DNA of 64,000 nucleotides from Calocera cornea HHB12733. Taxonomy: Eukaryota; Basidiomycota; Dacrymycetes; Dacrymycetales; Dacrymycetaceae. Position 1 is the stretch's first letter. Each line of letters starts with the position of its first letter. Both the position numbers and the translations under genes were made by a program. This document shows, piece by piece, positions 56,378 through 64,000 of the stretch. Location: the NCBI GenBank assembly GCA_001632435.1, contig KV423987.1, positions 85,240 through 149,239 of the forward strand. Reading direction: 5' to 3'. The notes beneath the pieces are model-generated. The model did not search any database. It saw nothing but the letters and a program-made list of their open reading frames with translations, and was not told the origin of the DNA.

Positions 56378-57751
56378 ATGGACACAAGACTACCGTACGA
56401 GCTGTGGGACAAGATCTTCTCCTTCGTCGATGACAAAGGCGATCTTATCGAGCTCTGCCGCACCAGCTCCGCAATACGGTCCGTCGCCATCCGTCATTTG
56501 TACCGCGCAATCCACCTCAGACATCTCCCACCGCTTCTCAAACTACATCGCTCGCTCTCGCGATGTCCGACCCTGGCCCAATTCGTTCTCATTTTGGAAC
56601 TTGATTTGGCTGAATACCCATTTTATCACCGGCTTCCAGCAATACTGCACGACAGACACAGGATGAAGGTGCGACGCACGGCAAACTTTGGCTATGCTCC
56701 AGCTTGGCTCCGCCTTGTGGCCCGGCTGTTAAGCGTACTGCCGAACCTCAAGACGTTCACTTTCGATTGCAACGTCAAGTCGCGGGAAATGGCGAAGTGT
56801 GTTTCGACGGAATTTGAACGACTTCCGATGCGCCTTCACCGTCTATCAGTGAGAGGCGCGCCCCTATTTGGCATGGTCCGGTCCCAACTCTTGCTGGAAG
56901 ATCTCACTTTCAACACCAAAGATGTCCTTGTTTGGGAGCCAGGAGGCCTTCGAGGTCTTCCCAAAACCGCCTTACCTCGTCTCCGCCGTCTCATATGCGA
57001 TACACCGGACGGTGCCAGCCTGGCCGAAGGACGGCCCCTGCAAGAGTTCATGTATCGCCAGAGAGACAGGGAGGTAGATTGGGCGGAAGTGACGATGGAG
57101 AGCCTTCGCGACGTTCTAGCACCCTTGCAGAGGTCGACACGGACGCTTCGCGTCCTGGACCTGAGCGTGTCCTCGCCGGGAGCGGGAGTCTTCGGGTGTA
57201 TTAGTGCCGCTCTACCTGACTTGCTCGCGCTGAGCCTCGACATACCCAGCGGAATCGGTTCGTTAGAGGTACGATTACGGCTTGATGAGGAGCTTCCCGT
57301 CTGCTTACCCTTTTCCCAGCTTTTGCCCAGCTGGGAGAATGTCGATATAATTCGAGGATTTCAAGGATTCCGCCGGTTAGAAAGGCTTGAGTTACATTCT
57401 TGCTCCTTTCGAGACCCAGACGACTCGATCGGAACAGTGCACATATCAACAGCACTTCAGTTCTTAACGCCAGCTTGTCCAAGCCTTCGGAGGGTTACCA
57501 TCGAGATTGTATTCTTGGGATCTAGCAACGATTTGGTAATTTATTCCTTCACGAAACACAACCACGCTACACGCTCCGATGATCGGCCCAACATGAAGTG
57601 GGAATACACCCGACAGCTTCATGCAGAGGCCCGACGTGTCGGACCTTCCACCATCCCGGAGCTATTTGGAATAACAAAGGCTGGAAAACTCGCAAGCGAC
57701 GATGACTACCCGATGTGGGACGAGCTTGATGCCGATTGTCGCCTCATGTGA
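56378..57751 (+). CDS. F-box protein
   Basis: A single exon of 457 aa. The F-box is at residues 4-48: LPYELWDKIFSFVDDKGDLIEL, CRTSSAIRSVAIRHLYRAI. Further on are segments with weak leucine-rich character (LPNLKTFTFDC, LLLEDLTFNT, LPRLRRLICD, LRVLDLSVS, LDLLALSLDI-like, CPSLRRVTIEI). It belongs to the expanded agaricomycete F-box families that recruit substrates to SCF ubiquitin ligases. The substrate is unknown. The stop is followed within 60 bp by a MITE-like element, so the 3' UTR probably runs into it. Confidence 0.82.
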   Translation: MDTRLPYELWDKIFSFVDDKGDLIELCRTSSAIRSVAIRHLYRAIHLRHLPPLLKLHRSLSRCPTLAQFVLILELDLAEYPFYHRLPAILHDRHRMKVRRTANFGYAPAWLRLVARLLSVLPNLKTFTFDCNVKSREMAKCVSTEFERLPMRLHRLSVRGAPLFGMVRSQLLLEDLTFNTKDVLVWEPGGLRGLPKTALPRLRRLICDTPDGASLAEGRPLQEFMYRQRDREVDWAEVTMESLRDVLAPLQRSTRTLRVLDLSVSSPGAGVFGCISAALPDLLALSLDIPSGIGSLEVRLRLDEELPVCLPFSQLLPSWENVDIIRGFQGFRRLERLELHSCSFRDPDDSIGTVHISTALQFLTPACPSLRRVTIEIVFLGSSNDLVIYSFTKHNHATRSDDRPNMKWEYTRQLHAEARRVGPSTIPELFGITKAGKLASDDDYPMWDELDADCRLM

Positions 57752-57807
57752 CAAATACCATAAATAGATGTTACGGCCATTTATGGAAGATGCGCAATGC
57801 AAAGGGT

Positions 57808-58271
57808 GAGTCATTGTCTAGAATACCGTCCGGATTCACTCAAAAATCCAGAATATTGCTAGGGTCTTGTTATCGGCATGCGTTAAAGTGGAGCTACGCC
57901 CCAGGATCAAATATTGACTACCATGCCCCATAGTATAATGTGTACCTTGCCAAAGAGTAATTTCAGTACTGTTTTAAGCAATTTGAAGATGTTTCGACAT
58001 CAATTCCCCCCTGTTCAGTTGTGTAGCACCGGCAGTATAGTAATGACAACGAAATCAAATTGCCTGAACTATGACAGATATCATTATGTGTCCAGGGGAT
58101 CAAAGTGCATATGACACTGTGGGACAGAGTAGTTGATTTTGATATTGCCAGGGCATAGCGCCACTTTAATGCATGCCAATAGCAAGACCGTAACAGTATT
58201 CTGGATCTTATGGGAGCCGAACGGTATTCTGGTTTTGGAGTTAATCTGGATGGTATTCTAGACAATAACTC
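57808..58271. mobile_element. MITE-like inverted-repeat element 2
   Basis: A 464-bp segment with long imperfect inverted ends. Left: GAGTCATTGTCTAGAATACC; right, reverse complemented: GAGTTATTGTCTAGAATACC. The similarity continues about 130 bp inward, including GGCATGC(A/G)TTAAAGTGG. Outside the ends are GCAAAGGGT (57799-57807) and GCAACGGGT (58272-58280), an 8-of-9 match expected of an old 9-bp target duplication. There is no coding capacity. A 9-bp duplication suggests mobilisation by a Mutator-like transposase; that link is inference. The ends share GAGTTAT with element 1 at 20.3 kb. Confidence 0.82.
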
Positions 58272-58280
58272 GCAACGGGT

Positions 58281-58693
58281 TGGTACTTCCTGAGTGGGGA
58301 GCGGTGGACGCGTGCCGCACCCATTCGGCTTGTCTGGGTGGAGCATGAGACTTTCAATAGCATAACAAACCGACTATTGTGCAGTCAAACACGACCATGA
58401 AAACTGTTGTGTCCACGCCCCGAAAACGAACGAAGAAAGCGAAAGCGAGTTTGTCCCCACGCCGGGTCAACGCACACAACCGAAGTAGCCGGCGCTGACG
58501 GAAACCCTACAGCACCGCCACCACCGGCTATGACCGATTATCGGACCCTCGTGCGACCTGGAACAGGCGCTGGAACCGGAGGGCCTCGCTCCGCAATGGG
58601 TCTAGCCGCCTATTATGGGACCACATTCACTTGTATATAAGGCTACCGCTGTCGCCGTCATAATCCAGATTACCTTGTAATCCTTGCCCGACG
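58281..58693. other. promoter region of the MDR oxidoreductase
   Basis: About 0.4 kb. A TATATAA at 58634-58640 stands 54 bp upstream of the ATG. No other feature recognised. Confidence 0.6.
58634..58640 (+). promoter_or_regulatory. TATA box of the MDR oxidoreductase gene
   Basis: TATATAA followed by GGCT, 54 bp before the ATG. Confidence 0.65.
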
Positions 58694-59800
58694 ATGTCCA
58701 CCCCAAGCAGCTACACTCGCGTCGTCCTCGCCACCCGGCCAGAGTCGGGCAAGCCCATCGACCCCTCCACTGTCTTCTCCGTCAAGCATGAGCCGCTCGA
58801 CCTGACTCCCGGAGTGGGCGAGCTGCTCGTCAAAGTGCTCTACGCATCCATGGACCCGGCAATGCGCAGCTGGCTCAACGCGTCTGGGTCGTACATGGAC
58901 CCCGTCCCCGTGGGCAGCACGATGCGCTCAATCGACCTCGGCGTCGTCGTCACCTCCGGAGCGGGGTGCACGCTCAAGCCGGGGGACAACGTGCAGGGTC
59001 TGTTTGGATGGACGGAGTACGCATTGGTGCGCGAGAAACATGCGACGAAGCTCCCCCCGCCGCCGCCGGGTTCGGAGCTGCTCGACTTCCTCGGCCCGCT
59101 TGGCCCGACCGGCCTCACAGCCTATTTCGGGCTGAAGGACATCGGCTTGCTCAAGAAGGGCGAGACGCTCGTAGTCTCCGGTGCGGCTGGAGCGACGGGC
59201 TCGGTAGTCTGTCAGATCGGGAAGAAGTGGGGCGCGCGCGTGTTCGGTATTGCCGGTGGGAAGGAGAAGTGCGAGTGGCTCGAGAAGGAGTGCGGGGTCG
59301 ACAAGGCGATCGACTACAAAAGCCCGACGTTCCACGAGGACGTCAAGAAGTACGTCGGCAAGTTCGACGTGTTCTTCGACAACGGTACGTCGTCTTCTTT
59401 CGTCCGAGCTCCGTACACACTTGCTGATTTGATTGTGGCAGTCGGCGGGGAGATGCTCGACTTCCTCCTGACACGGATGAACCGGCATGCGCGTGTGATC
59501 ATCTGCGGCGGGATCTCCGAGTACAACAAAGCGCGGCCGGCAGGGCTGCACAGCTACCTCGCGCTCATCAACGCCCGCGCGCGCATGGAGGGCTTCCTCT
59601 TCATGGACTACGAGGCGCGGTTCCCCGAGGGGATGCGCGAGCTTGCGGGGATGCTGGGCCGGGGCGAACTGAAGAGGAAGTTCCATGTTGTTGAGGGGGT
59701 GGAGAAGGCGCCAGAGGCGCTGGAGCTGCTCTACACGGGTGGGAACGAGGGGAAGCTGGTGGTGAAGGTTGGAGAGCAGGAGATCAAGCCGAGGATGTGA
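58694..59800 (+). CDS. MDR-family NADP-dependent alkenal/enone reductase
   Basis: Two exons, 58694-59384 and 59442-59800, giving 349 aa. The 57-bp intron has no stop codon and is in frame, so it is easily missed; removing it restores the family motif FDVFFDNVGGEMLD. Zinc-free medium-chain reductases of the leukotriene B4 dehydrogenase/PTGR type reduce alpha,beta-unsaturated carbonyls with NADPH. Signs are ELLVKVLYASMDPAMRSWL, GVVVTSGAGCTLKPGDNVQG, LGPTGLTAYFGL, the nucleotide-binding GETLVVSGAAGATGSVV, GIAGGKEKCEWL, and RVIICGGISEYN. Likely cytosolic detoxification of lipid- or lignin-derived aldehydes, but the substrate is not shown. Confidence 0.92.
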   Translation: MSTPSSYTRVVLATRPESGKPIDPSTVFSVKHEPLDLTPGVGELLVKVLYASMDPAMRSWLNASGSYMDPVPVGSTMRSIDLGVVVTSGAGCTLKPGDNVQGLFGWTEYALVREKHATKLPPPPPGSELLDFLGPLGPTGLTAYFGLKDIGLLKKGETLVVSGAAGATGSVVCQIGKKWGARVFGIAGGKEKCEWLEKECGVDKAIDYKSPTFHEDVKKYVGKFDVFFDNGTSSSFVRAPYTLADLIVAVGGEMLDFLLTRMNRHARVIICGGISEYNKARPAGLHSYLALINARARMEGFLFMDYEARFPEGMRELAGMLGRGELKRKFHVVEGVEKAPEALELLYTGGNEGKLVVKVGEQEIKPRM

Positions 59801-60662
59801 ATGTGCATGTGCGGTGGTTGCGACAATCATCTGGGGATATGTATGCCGTCGTGCTGTCCCGAGCTATCGAAGTTGTTTGACTTCGTGGATTTCAGGGGCG
59901 TGAAGCGTCGTGCGCTGTCCGCCCCGGGCTTCCGAGTCTCCCATCGCACTTTTGTATTATCGATTCATGATATTTCATTGAACTACTGAAGACAACGTCA
60001 ACGACGCGCAGCCAGGTGCATGGCTATGTATGCGGACGGGACTTGAAGAAGTGCAAATCAAACAAACTTTTAGACGGTAGAGCGTCGATCGGCGGGCTGG
60101 TGCAGGGCATCCTCCTGGCCTGATACTCCGCTGGTCGGGATTTCGCAGCACCTTCCAGATCCAAGCACGACCTCTGCCAAGACAGAAACAAGCGCCCACG
60201 ACAGTGGTAACGGCCTGACATAGAGTCCCGGACCCGGATCAAACGTTGAGCGCACACCCCCAGCACTGCTCAATCCGATATGCACTGGTAACGACCCCAA
60301 TCGAATCGGAGGCGTGGGAGAGAATAATATGCGTTCGGCGTTTCACATGGAGTAACTACAGCTTGAGTCAGCGACGGCGACAGCCAATCGCGCGGCCCGA
60401 GCGCGAACTGGACCGCCGGCCGCAACCCATCGGCTTGAACCCTGACCATCACTTCCCGCCCCTGGCGGAATTCCGTTGAGGAATAATGTCCGCAAGGCCC
60501 GTCTGAGGGTCAAATTCTTAGAAGGGGTCTACATATAAGGGATGACATGGTCGTTTATGTTCGTAGGTGAAGATCTCCTACTCGTGGTGTATTTTCACCA
60601 AGGTGCGCCTGAGCTACGCTCAGCTCTTGTACATTCTACTAACACATGCCCAGGCCACGAAC
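59801..60662. other. intergenic
   Basis: About 0.86 kb. A TATAA-containing CATATAAG lies at 60533-60540, 125 bp upstream of the small secreted protein. No gene recognised in the rest. Confidence 0.5.
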
Positions 60663-61156
60663 ATGCTTCTCCGAACCGCGCTTCTCTCTCTTGCCTCCTT
60701 GTGCGTCATGCCACTCGCCACCCTCGCCTCAGCACTTGTTCCCAATGCACCTTACGGCAGACCACCCGAGACGACGTGGTACATCGCATGGGGCTGTATC
60801 CGGACGGGACTTGGAGCGCAAACCGAGCAAAACGATCTGGCGTCTCGACCCTCTGCGCGAGAGGTCAACCTGGCGGGGGCACCTGTGGTTGCATGTACAA
60901 CGTGTACTGCGACTCACAGCCAGTGTTGACGCAGGGCGAGATCGGCACACGGCTCGTCGACTCATTCGCGGAATGCCTCACGGCCTGCGACTCGATGATC
61001 ACATGCTGGGTGGCAGTCTGGCAGAAGAGCACACAAGTCTGCTCGATTTACGGTCCGGTGGGGTCCGTCACCTTCACCGGGAATGACGACTACCAGTCGG
61101 CCGTCTACGATTATCAAGATGACGAATACTGCGTGTCTGCTGGCATTTGTGAATGA
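60663..61156 (+). CDS. small secreted cysteine-rich protein, PAN-like
   Basis: Two exons, 60663-60795 and 60864-61156, joined by a 68-bp intron (donor GTATCC), 141 aa. A clear signal peptide (MLLRTALLSLASLCVMPLATLASA) is followed by GRPPETTWYIAWGC and, across the splice, QPGGGTCGCMYNVYCDSQ. Then SFAECLTACDSMITCWVAVW and STQVCSIYG resemble the core of PAN/apple domains, and the end is DDEYCVSAGICE. Ten or so cysteines in about 115 mature residues fit an extracellular protein stabilised by disulphides. It might bind carbohydrate or protein outside the cell. The splice choice is supported by joining the signal peptide to the Cys-rich frame; without it each half runs into a stop. Confidence 0.7.
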
Positions 61157-61897
61157 GACTATGTAGCTGCCGTCTGGCCGCTGAGAAGACCTGTCTCACA
61201 GCACGCTCAATCAGGGGGGCTACAAGACCGGTCAAAGGTACCCACAGTCAGGACACAACTTTGATAGATCCGTCATTGTGCGTACCGTTGATCTCCTCCC
61301 CTCTTACACTTTCGGAATACAATTGTATCCACCTTAATCATCCTAGCTCGTACGCTTGTACATAATGAGAGAACGTATGGTGACTGCTTCTCATAATCAC
61401 CTCGCCGACTCTCGGAAGAATGGCGAAAAGGAGAATCTCGATTAAGCTACAGTATGTTCTGAGTACGTTGCCCGGCATGCCAAGGTATCGGACTGGCGGT
61501 GCACAACAAATGGAACCTTGCGCCATAACATTGGCAGGAATATCTCGTTACATTGGTACTTGGCCGAGATTCAGGATTTATCCATCACTTCACTTGCCAA
61601 TCAGCCCCAACCCCCCTGCCCACTTCCCTCGCATCAGCCATGTGATTTGAGCGCACATGCCCAGCATGGCACAATCAATGTGCGGTAACGACCGCGAATC
61701 TTGAGGCGTGGGAGAGGGTCTGTGTTCAAAGTTCCTCTAATCTGGACTGGGGATTTTCGCCTTTCACATACTGTACTACTGTACGCCAGCGTAGGGCAGC
61801 ATGTCACCTGTTACCAGGCCCTCGACCTGTACACAGTGACTGTTTTGGCCCGACGTGCGTTCCTACACTATACATACACCCTACTCATCTGGTCATT
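61157..61897. other. intergenic, flank of the gypsy element
   Basis: About 0.74 kb with no gene recognised. The last five bases before the LTR (TCATT, 61893-61897) would be one half of the retrotransposon target duplication. Confidence 0.5.
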
Positions 61898-62322
61898 TGT
61901 CAGGATTGCGGGTCGGGCAGGTTCAGGTAGGTTCAGGTAAGCGAGGGTTGGGGTTCAGGTACCGGCTGGGATAGGTCGCGTCGAGCCGGGGGGACAGGAC
62001 AGAGGGGGAGAACAAGCTGGGATTGACTAGGGACAGGTACAGGGGGAAGCAAGTACAAGGAGGGAGAGCGAGAGTTGACACGACAGGGTGTAACTACCGT
62101 GCCGGGCACACTATATATACGGTACAGCACCTTGTGGGGCTGCGGGCCAGAGACAGGCCCGGGACCCATTCCAATGACATGAACGGGTCCTATAATTCCG
62201 TACGGTCCGGGTACATGTTTCGGATGTCCGGTTATTAGCTTGGCTGAGGTTCAGGTAAGGGAGGTGATGTTCCGGGAGGTTCAGGTAAGAGAACCCTGGC
62301 GGCCCGGAGGTGGTTCCTGACA
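61898..62322 (-). repeat. 3' LTR of a Ty3/gypsy element
   Basis: 425 bp bounded by TGTCAGGA and its perfect inverse TCCTGACA. On the minus strand it is preceded by a polypurine tract (AAGAAGGGGATGA at about 62335-62323), the plus-strand primer expected upstream of a 3' LTR. It contains a TATATATA box near 62,110-62,117 in minus orientation and five copies of the GTTCAGGTA word. The other LTR lies outside the window, so its exact ends rest on the inverted termini and the polypurine tract. Confidence 0.82.
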
Positions 62323-62968
62323 TCATCCCCTTCTTAAGGGTCGAGCACCTGCGAGACAGGCTATTGATCTGCACGATGGCGAGGCTGAGCCACACGTCCA
62401 GAGCGCAGGGTGGTTTGCTGGGGTGGAACATAGGAGTGATGGAGATCCGAGGCACCAGGCAAGGGATCCATTGGTTCAAGGGGCGGAATATCCAAACGAG
62501 GGAGTGTAGGGAGTGAGGGCGAGACTGGGGAGTCCGGGGGAGTGGTGAATGGGGACAAGGGAATGTCTGGGAGTGGTGAGAGTGGACGCTCTCCGGGTTC
62601 AGGTGAGAAGAACTCCAGAGGTTCAGGTAAAGGTGCATAGACCGCAAGTTTGGCAGGTTTGGGCCGTCGGGGGTGCCGGCGGTGAAAGCGCTCTATCAGC
62701 TCATTGACCTCAGTTGATAGGTCGGATAGAGGGATCCAAGCACGCTCAGCGATAGGCTGATCCTTGAAGTTGACAAGGTATTCAAACCGTTGTCCAATTT
62801 TCCGGACGTCGAGGACGTCATCCACTTGATACCAGGGTGAACCATCCGGGTCGATGTACACAGGTTCAGGTATAGGGGGAACTCGTCCTTCCACATTGTC
62901 TGGACTGGTGTAGGGCTCGAGTAGACTGACATGGAAGACTGGGTGTAGGCGCCGCATAGGTTCAGGTA
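61921..62968 (+). repeat. nine copies of GTTCAGGTA/G across the gypsy 3' end
   Basis: Copies at 61921, 61931, 61953, 62249, 62279, 62597 (ending G), 62621, 62864 and 62960, all in the same orientation, usually AGGTTCAGGTAAG. Five are in the LTR and four in the coding sequence, where the minus strand reads CCTGAACC as Pro-Glu-Pro or the like. Confidence 0.9.
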
Positions 62969-64000
62969 AGGCAAGGAGATATGCCCGGGTGCCCACAGGG
63001 CGGATGATCTTGAACGGACCAAGCTTCCGGTAGTCAAGCTTGTCAGACGGGCGGGTAGTCTTGATATTCCGGCGGAGTAGCCAGACCTGCTGACCGGGAC
63101 GGAATGGTGGGGGCGGTTGCACGCGCCGGTTGTAGGTGCGAGTATAGTCCTCCTGCGCATGCCGGAGCTCCGCCTTCAGTTCTTCATGAACATGTTGGAG
63201 ACTGTTGGCAAAGTCTTCAGATGCGGGAACTCTGGGCTGGTCTGCAACCATTGGTGTATAGGCGGGGTGGAAGCCATAGTTGGCATAGAAGGGGGAGACT
63301 TGCGACGAGGTTGAGGTATGGCTGTTGTAGGCAAACTCGGCAAGCGGGATGAAGCTGCTCCAGTCGTCCTGTTGGTATGAACAGTAGGACCGGAGATACT
63401 GCTCTAGTTCCTGGTTGACACGCTCAGTCTGCCCGTCGGTTTGCGGGTGGTAGGCTGTTGAGGCGCGGGGCTCTACCTGAACCAGCTCAAGTAGGCGCTT
63501 CCAGAACTGGGAGACAAACACGGAGCCCCGGTCAGAGATGATGGAGGTTGGGAATCCGTGAGGGCGGAAAATGTGCTGCAGGAACAGCTGAGCAAGTTCC
63601 GAGGCGGAGATGGTTTCTTCGCAGGGGACAAAGTGTGCCATCTTGGTGAAGCGGTCAACTACGACCCATATGGAGTCATAGCCTTGTGAGCGGGGTAGCT
63701 TGACAATGAAATCCATAGATATGGACTCCCAGGGGCGGCCCGGGACATCCAGTGGTTGGAGAAGTCCGTAGGGCTTGTGACGGGGTGCCTTGGTCCGTTG
63801 GCAGAGGTCACACCCAGTGACATACCGGCGTACATAGGCACGCATACCGGGCCAGGAATAGTCCCGACGGACACGGTTGTAGGTTCCAGCTCGGCCGGGA
63901 TGTCCGCTGGTGACGGAGTCATGGCAGAGCTTCAGGATTGAGGCACGGAGTGGGGCAGGGATGTACAGACGCCCGTGATGGAAGACAAGGTCATCCTGAA
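62361..64000 (-). CDS. Ty3/gypsy pol, integrase plus chromodomain, partial
   Basis: The frame is open from the right edge (codon start 63998) to the stop at 62361, 545 codons. It shows the H2C2 zinc finger of integrase (HDSVTSGHPG to CDLCQRTK), then the DDE core: SMDFIVKLPRS, SIISDRGSVFVSQFWK and HPQTDGQTERVNQELEQYLR. After the integrase come VWLLRRNIKTTRPSDKLDYR and RLHPVFHVSLLEPY, then a chromodomain (YQVDDVLDVRKIGQRFEYLV to IPLSDLSTEVNELIERFHRR). The tail is Pro-rich. Protease, reverse transcriptase and RNase H would lie beyond the window. The visible part has no stop or frameshift, so the copy is young. Chromodomain gypsy elements target heterochromatin. Confidence 0.95.
   Translation of the reverse strand, partial: QDDLVFHHGRLYIPAPLRASILKLCHDSVTSGHPGRAGTYNRVRRDYSWPGMRAYVRRYVTGCDLCQRTKAPRHKPYGLLQPLDVPGRPWESISMDFIVKLPRSQGYDSIWVVVDRFTKMAHFVPCEETISASELAQLFLQHIFRPHGFPTSIISDRGSVFVSQFWKRLLELVQVEPRASTAYHPQTDGQTERVNQELEQYLRSYCSYQQDDWSSFIPLAEFAYNSHTSTSSQVSPFYANYGFHPAYTPMVADQPRVPASEDFANSLQHVHEELKAELRHAQEDYTRTYNRRVQPPPPFRPGQQVWLLRRNIKTTRPSDKLDYRKLGPFKIIRPVGTRAYLLALPEPMRRLHPVFHVSLLEPYTSPDNVEGRVPPIPEPVYIDPDGSPWYQVDDVLDVRKIGQRFEYLVNFKDQPIAERAWIPLSDLSTEVNELIERFHRRHPRRPKPAKLAVYAPLPEPLEFFSPEPGERPLSPLPDIPLSPFTTPPDSPVSPSLPTLPRLDIPPLEPMDPLPGASDLHHSYVPPQQTTLRSGRVAQPRHRADQ

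Noticed and set aside
1..64000. tRNA or rRNA genes
   Set aside because: I looked for T-loop-like GGTTCGAATC and long conserved rRNA stretches and saw none; a covariance-model scan would be the proper test.

Overview
The window looks like nuclear DNA of a filamentous basidiomycete, most likely a wood- or litter-decaying agaricomycete. Nearly every gene is split by 45-60 bp GT-AG introns. The gene set includes a GH5 endoglucanase with a fungal cellulose-binding module, several divergent F-box proteins, monocarboxylate-type MFS transporters, a Tnp2-family DNA transposase and a chromodomain Ty3/gypsy element. Exon structures below were assembled by hand from reading frame, splice signals and family motifs. 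No database search was run.

Layout. 1-19 kb: the 3' part of a carotenoid oxygenase, a gamma-tubulin complex GCP2 subunit, a monocarboxylate-type MFS transporter, an FAD monooxygenase, a membrane-anchored low-complexity protein, two F-box-type genes and an NCS1 uracil/allantoin permease. 19-29 kb: gene-poor, with a 532-bp MITE-like element, a small unknown gene and the GH5 endoglucanase. 29-40 kb: a coiled-coil protein with an HPD-type C-terminus, two more MFS paralogues in tandem, a NADAR-domain protein and a decayed F-box gene. 40.2-50.6 kb: a candidate autonomous Tnp2-type DNA transposon carrying four genes. 51-61 kb: an Osta/DUF300 membrane protein, a peroxiredoxin divergent from a Cdc4-type myosin light chain, an F-box gene with a second MITE-like element behind it, an MDR oxidoreductase and a small secreted Cys-rich protein. 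61.9-64 kb: the 3' LTR and integrase/chromodomain end of a Ty3/gypsy element running off the window.

The most unusual signal is inside the 40-50 kb element. A 17-18 base word, CCAGCACTATTACACGA with small variations, occurs 16 times there, and I noticed no copy elsewhere in the window. Copies lie in spacers, in introns of three genes, and in coding sequence of two genes, where the same DNA is read in two different frames (VGQHYYT in one, ASTITR in the other). The sequence is therefore conserved as DNA or RNA, not as protein. It could be a transposase-binding repeat dispersed through the whole element or a very small mobile repeat inside it. The flanking genes in the element (335, 390 and 459 aa) are unrecognised.

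A second pattern of the same kind appears in the gypsy element: the word GTTCAGGTA/G recurs nine times across its LTR and the 3' end of its pol gene. The two MITE-like elements share a terminal GAGTTAT-type sequence and 9-10 bp near-perfect target duplications, which points to Mutator-like mobilisation.
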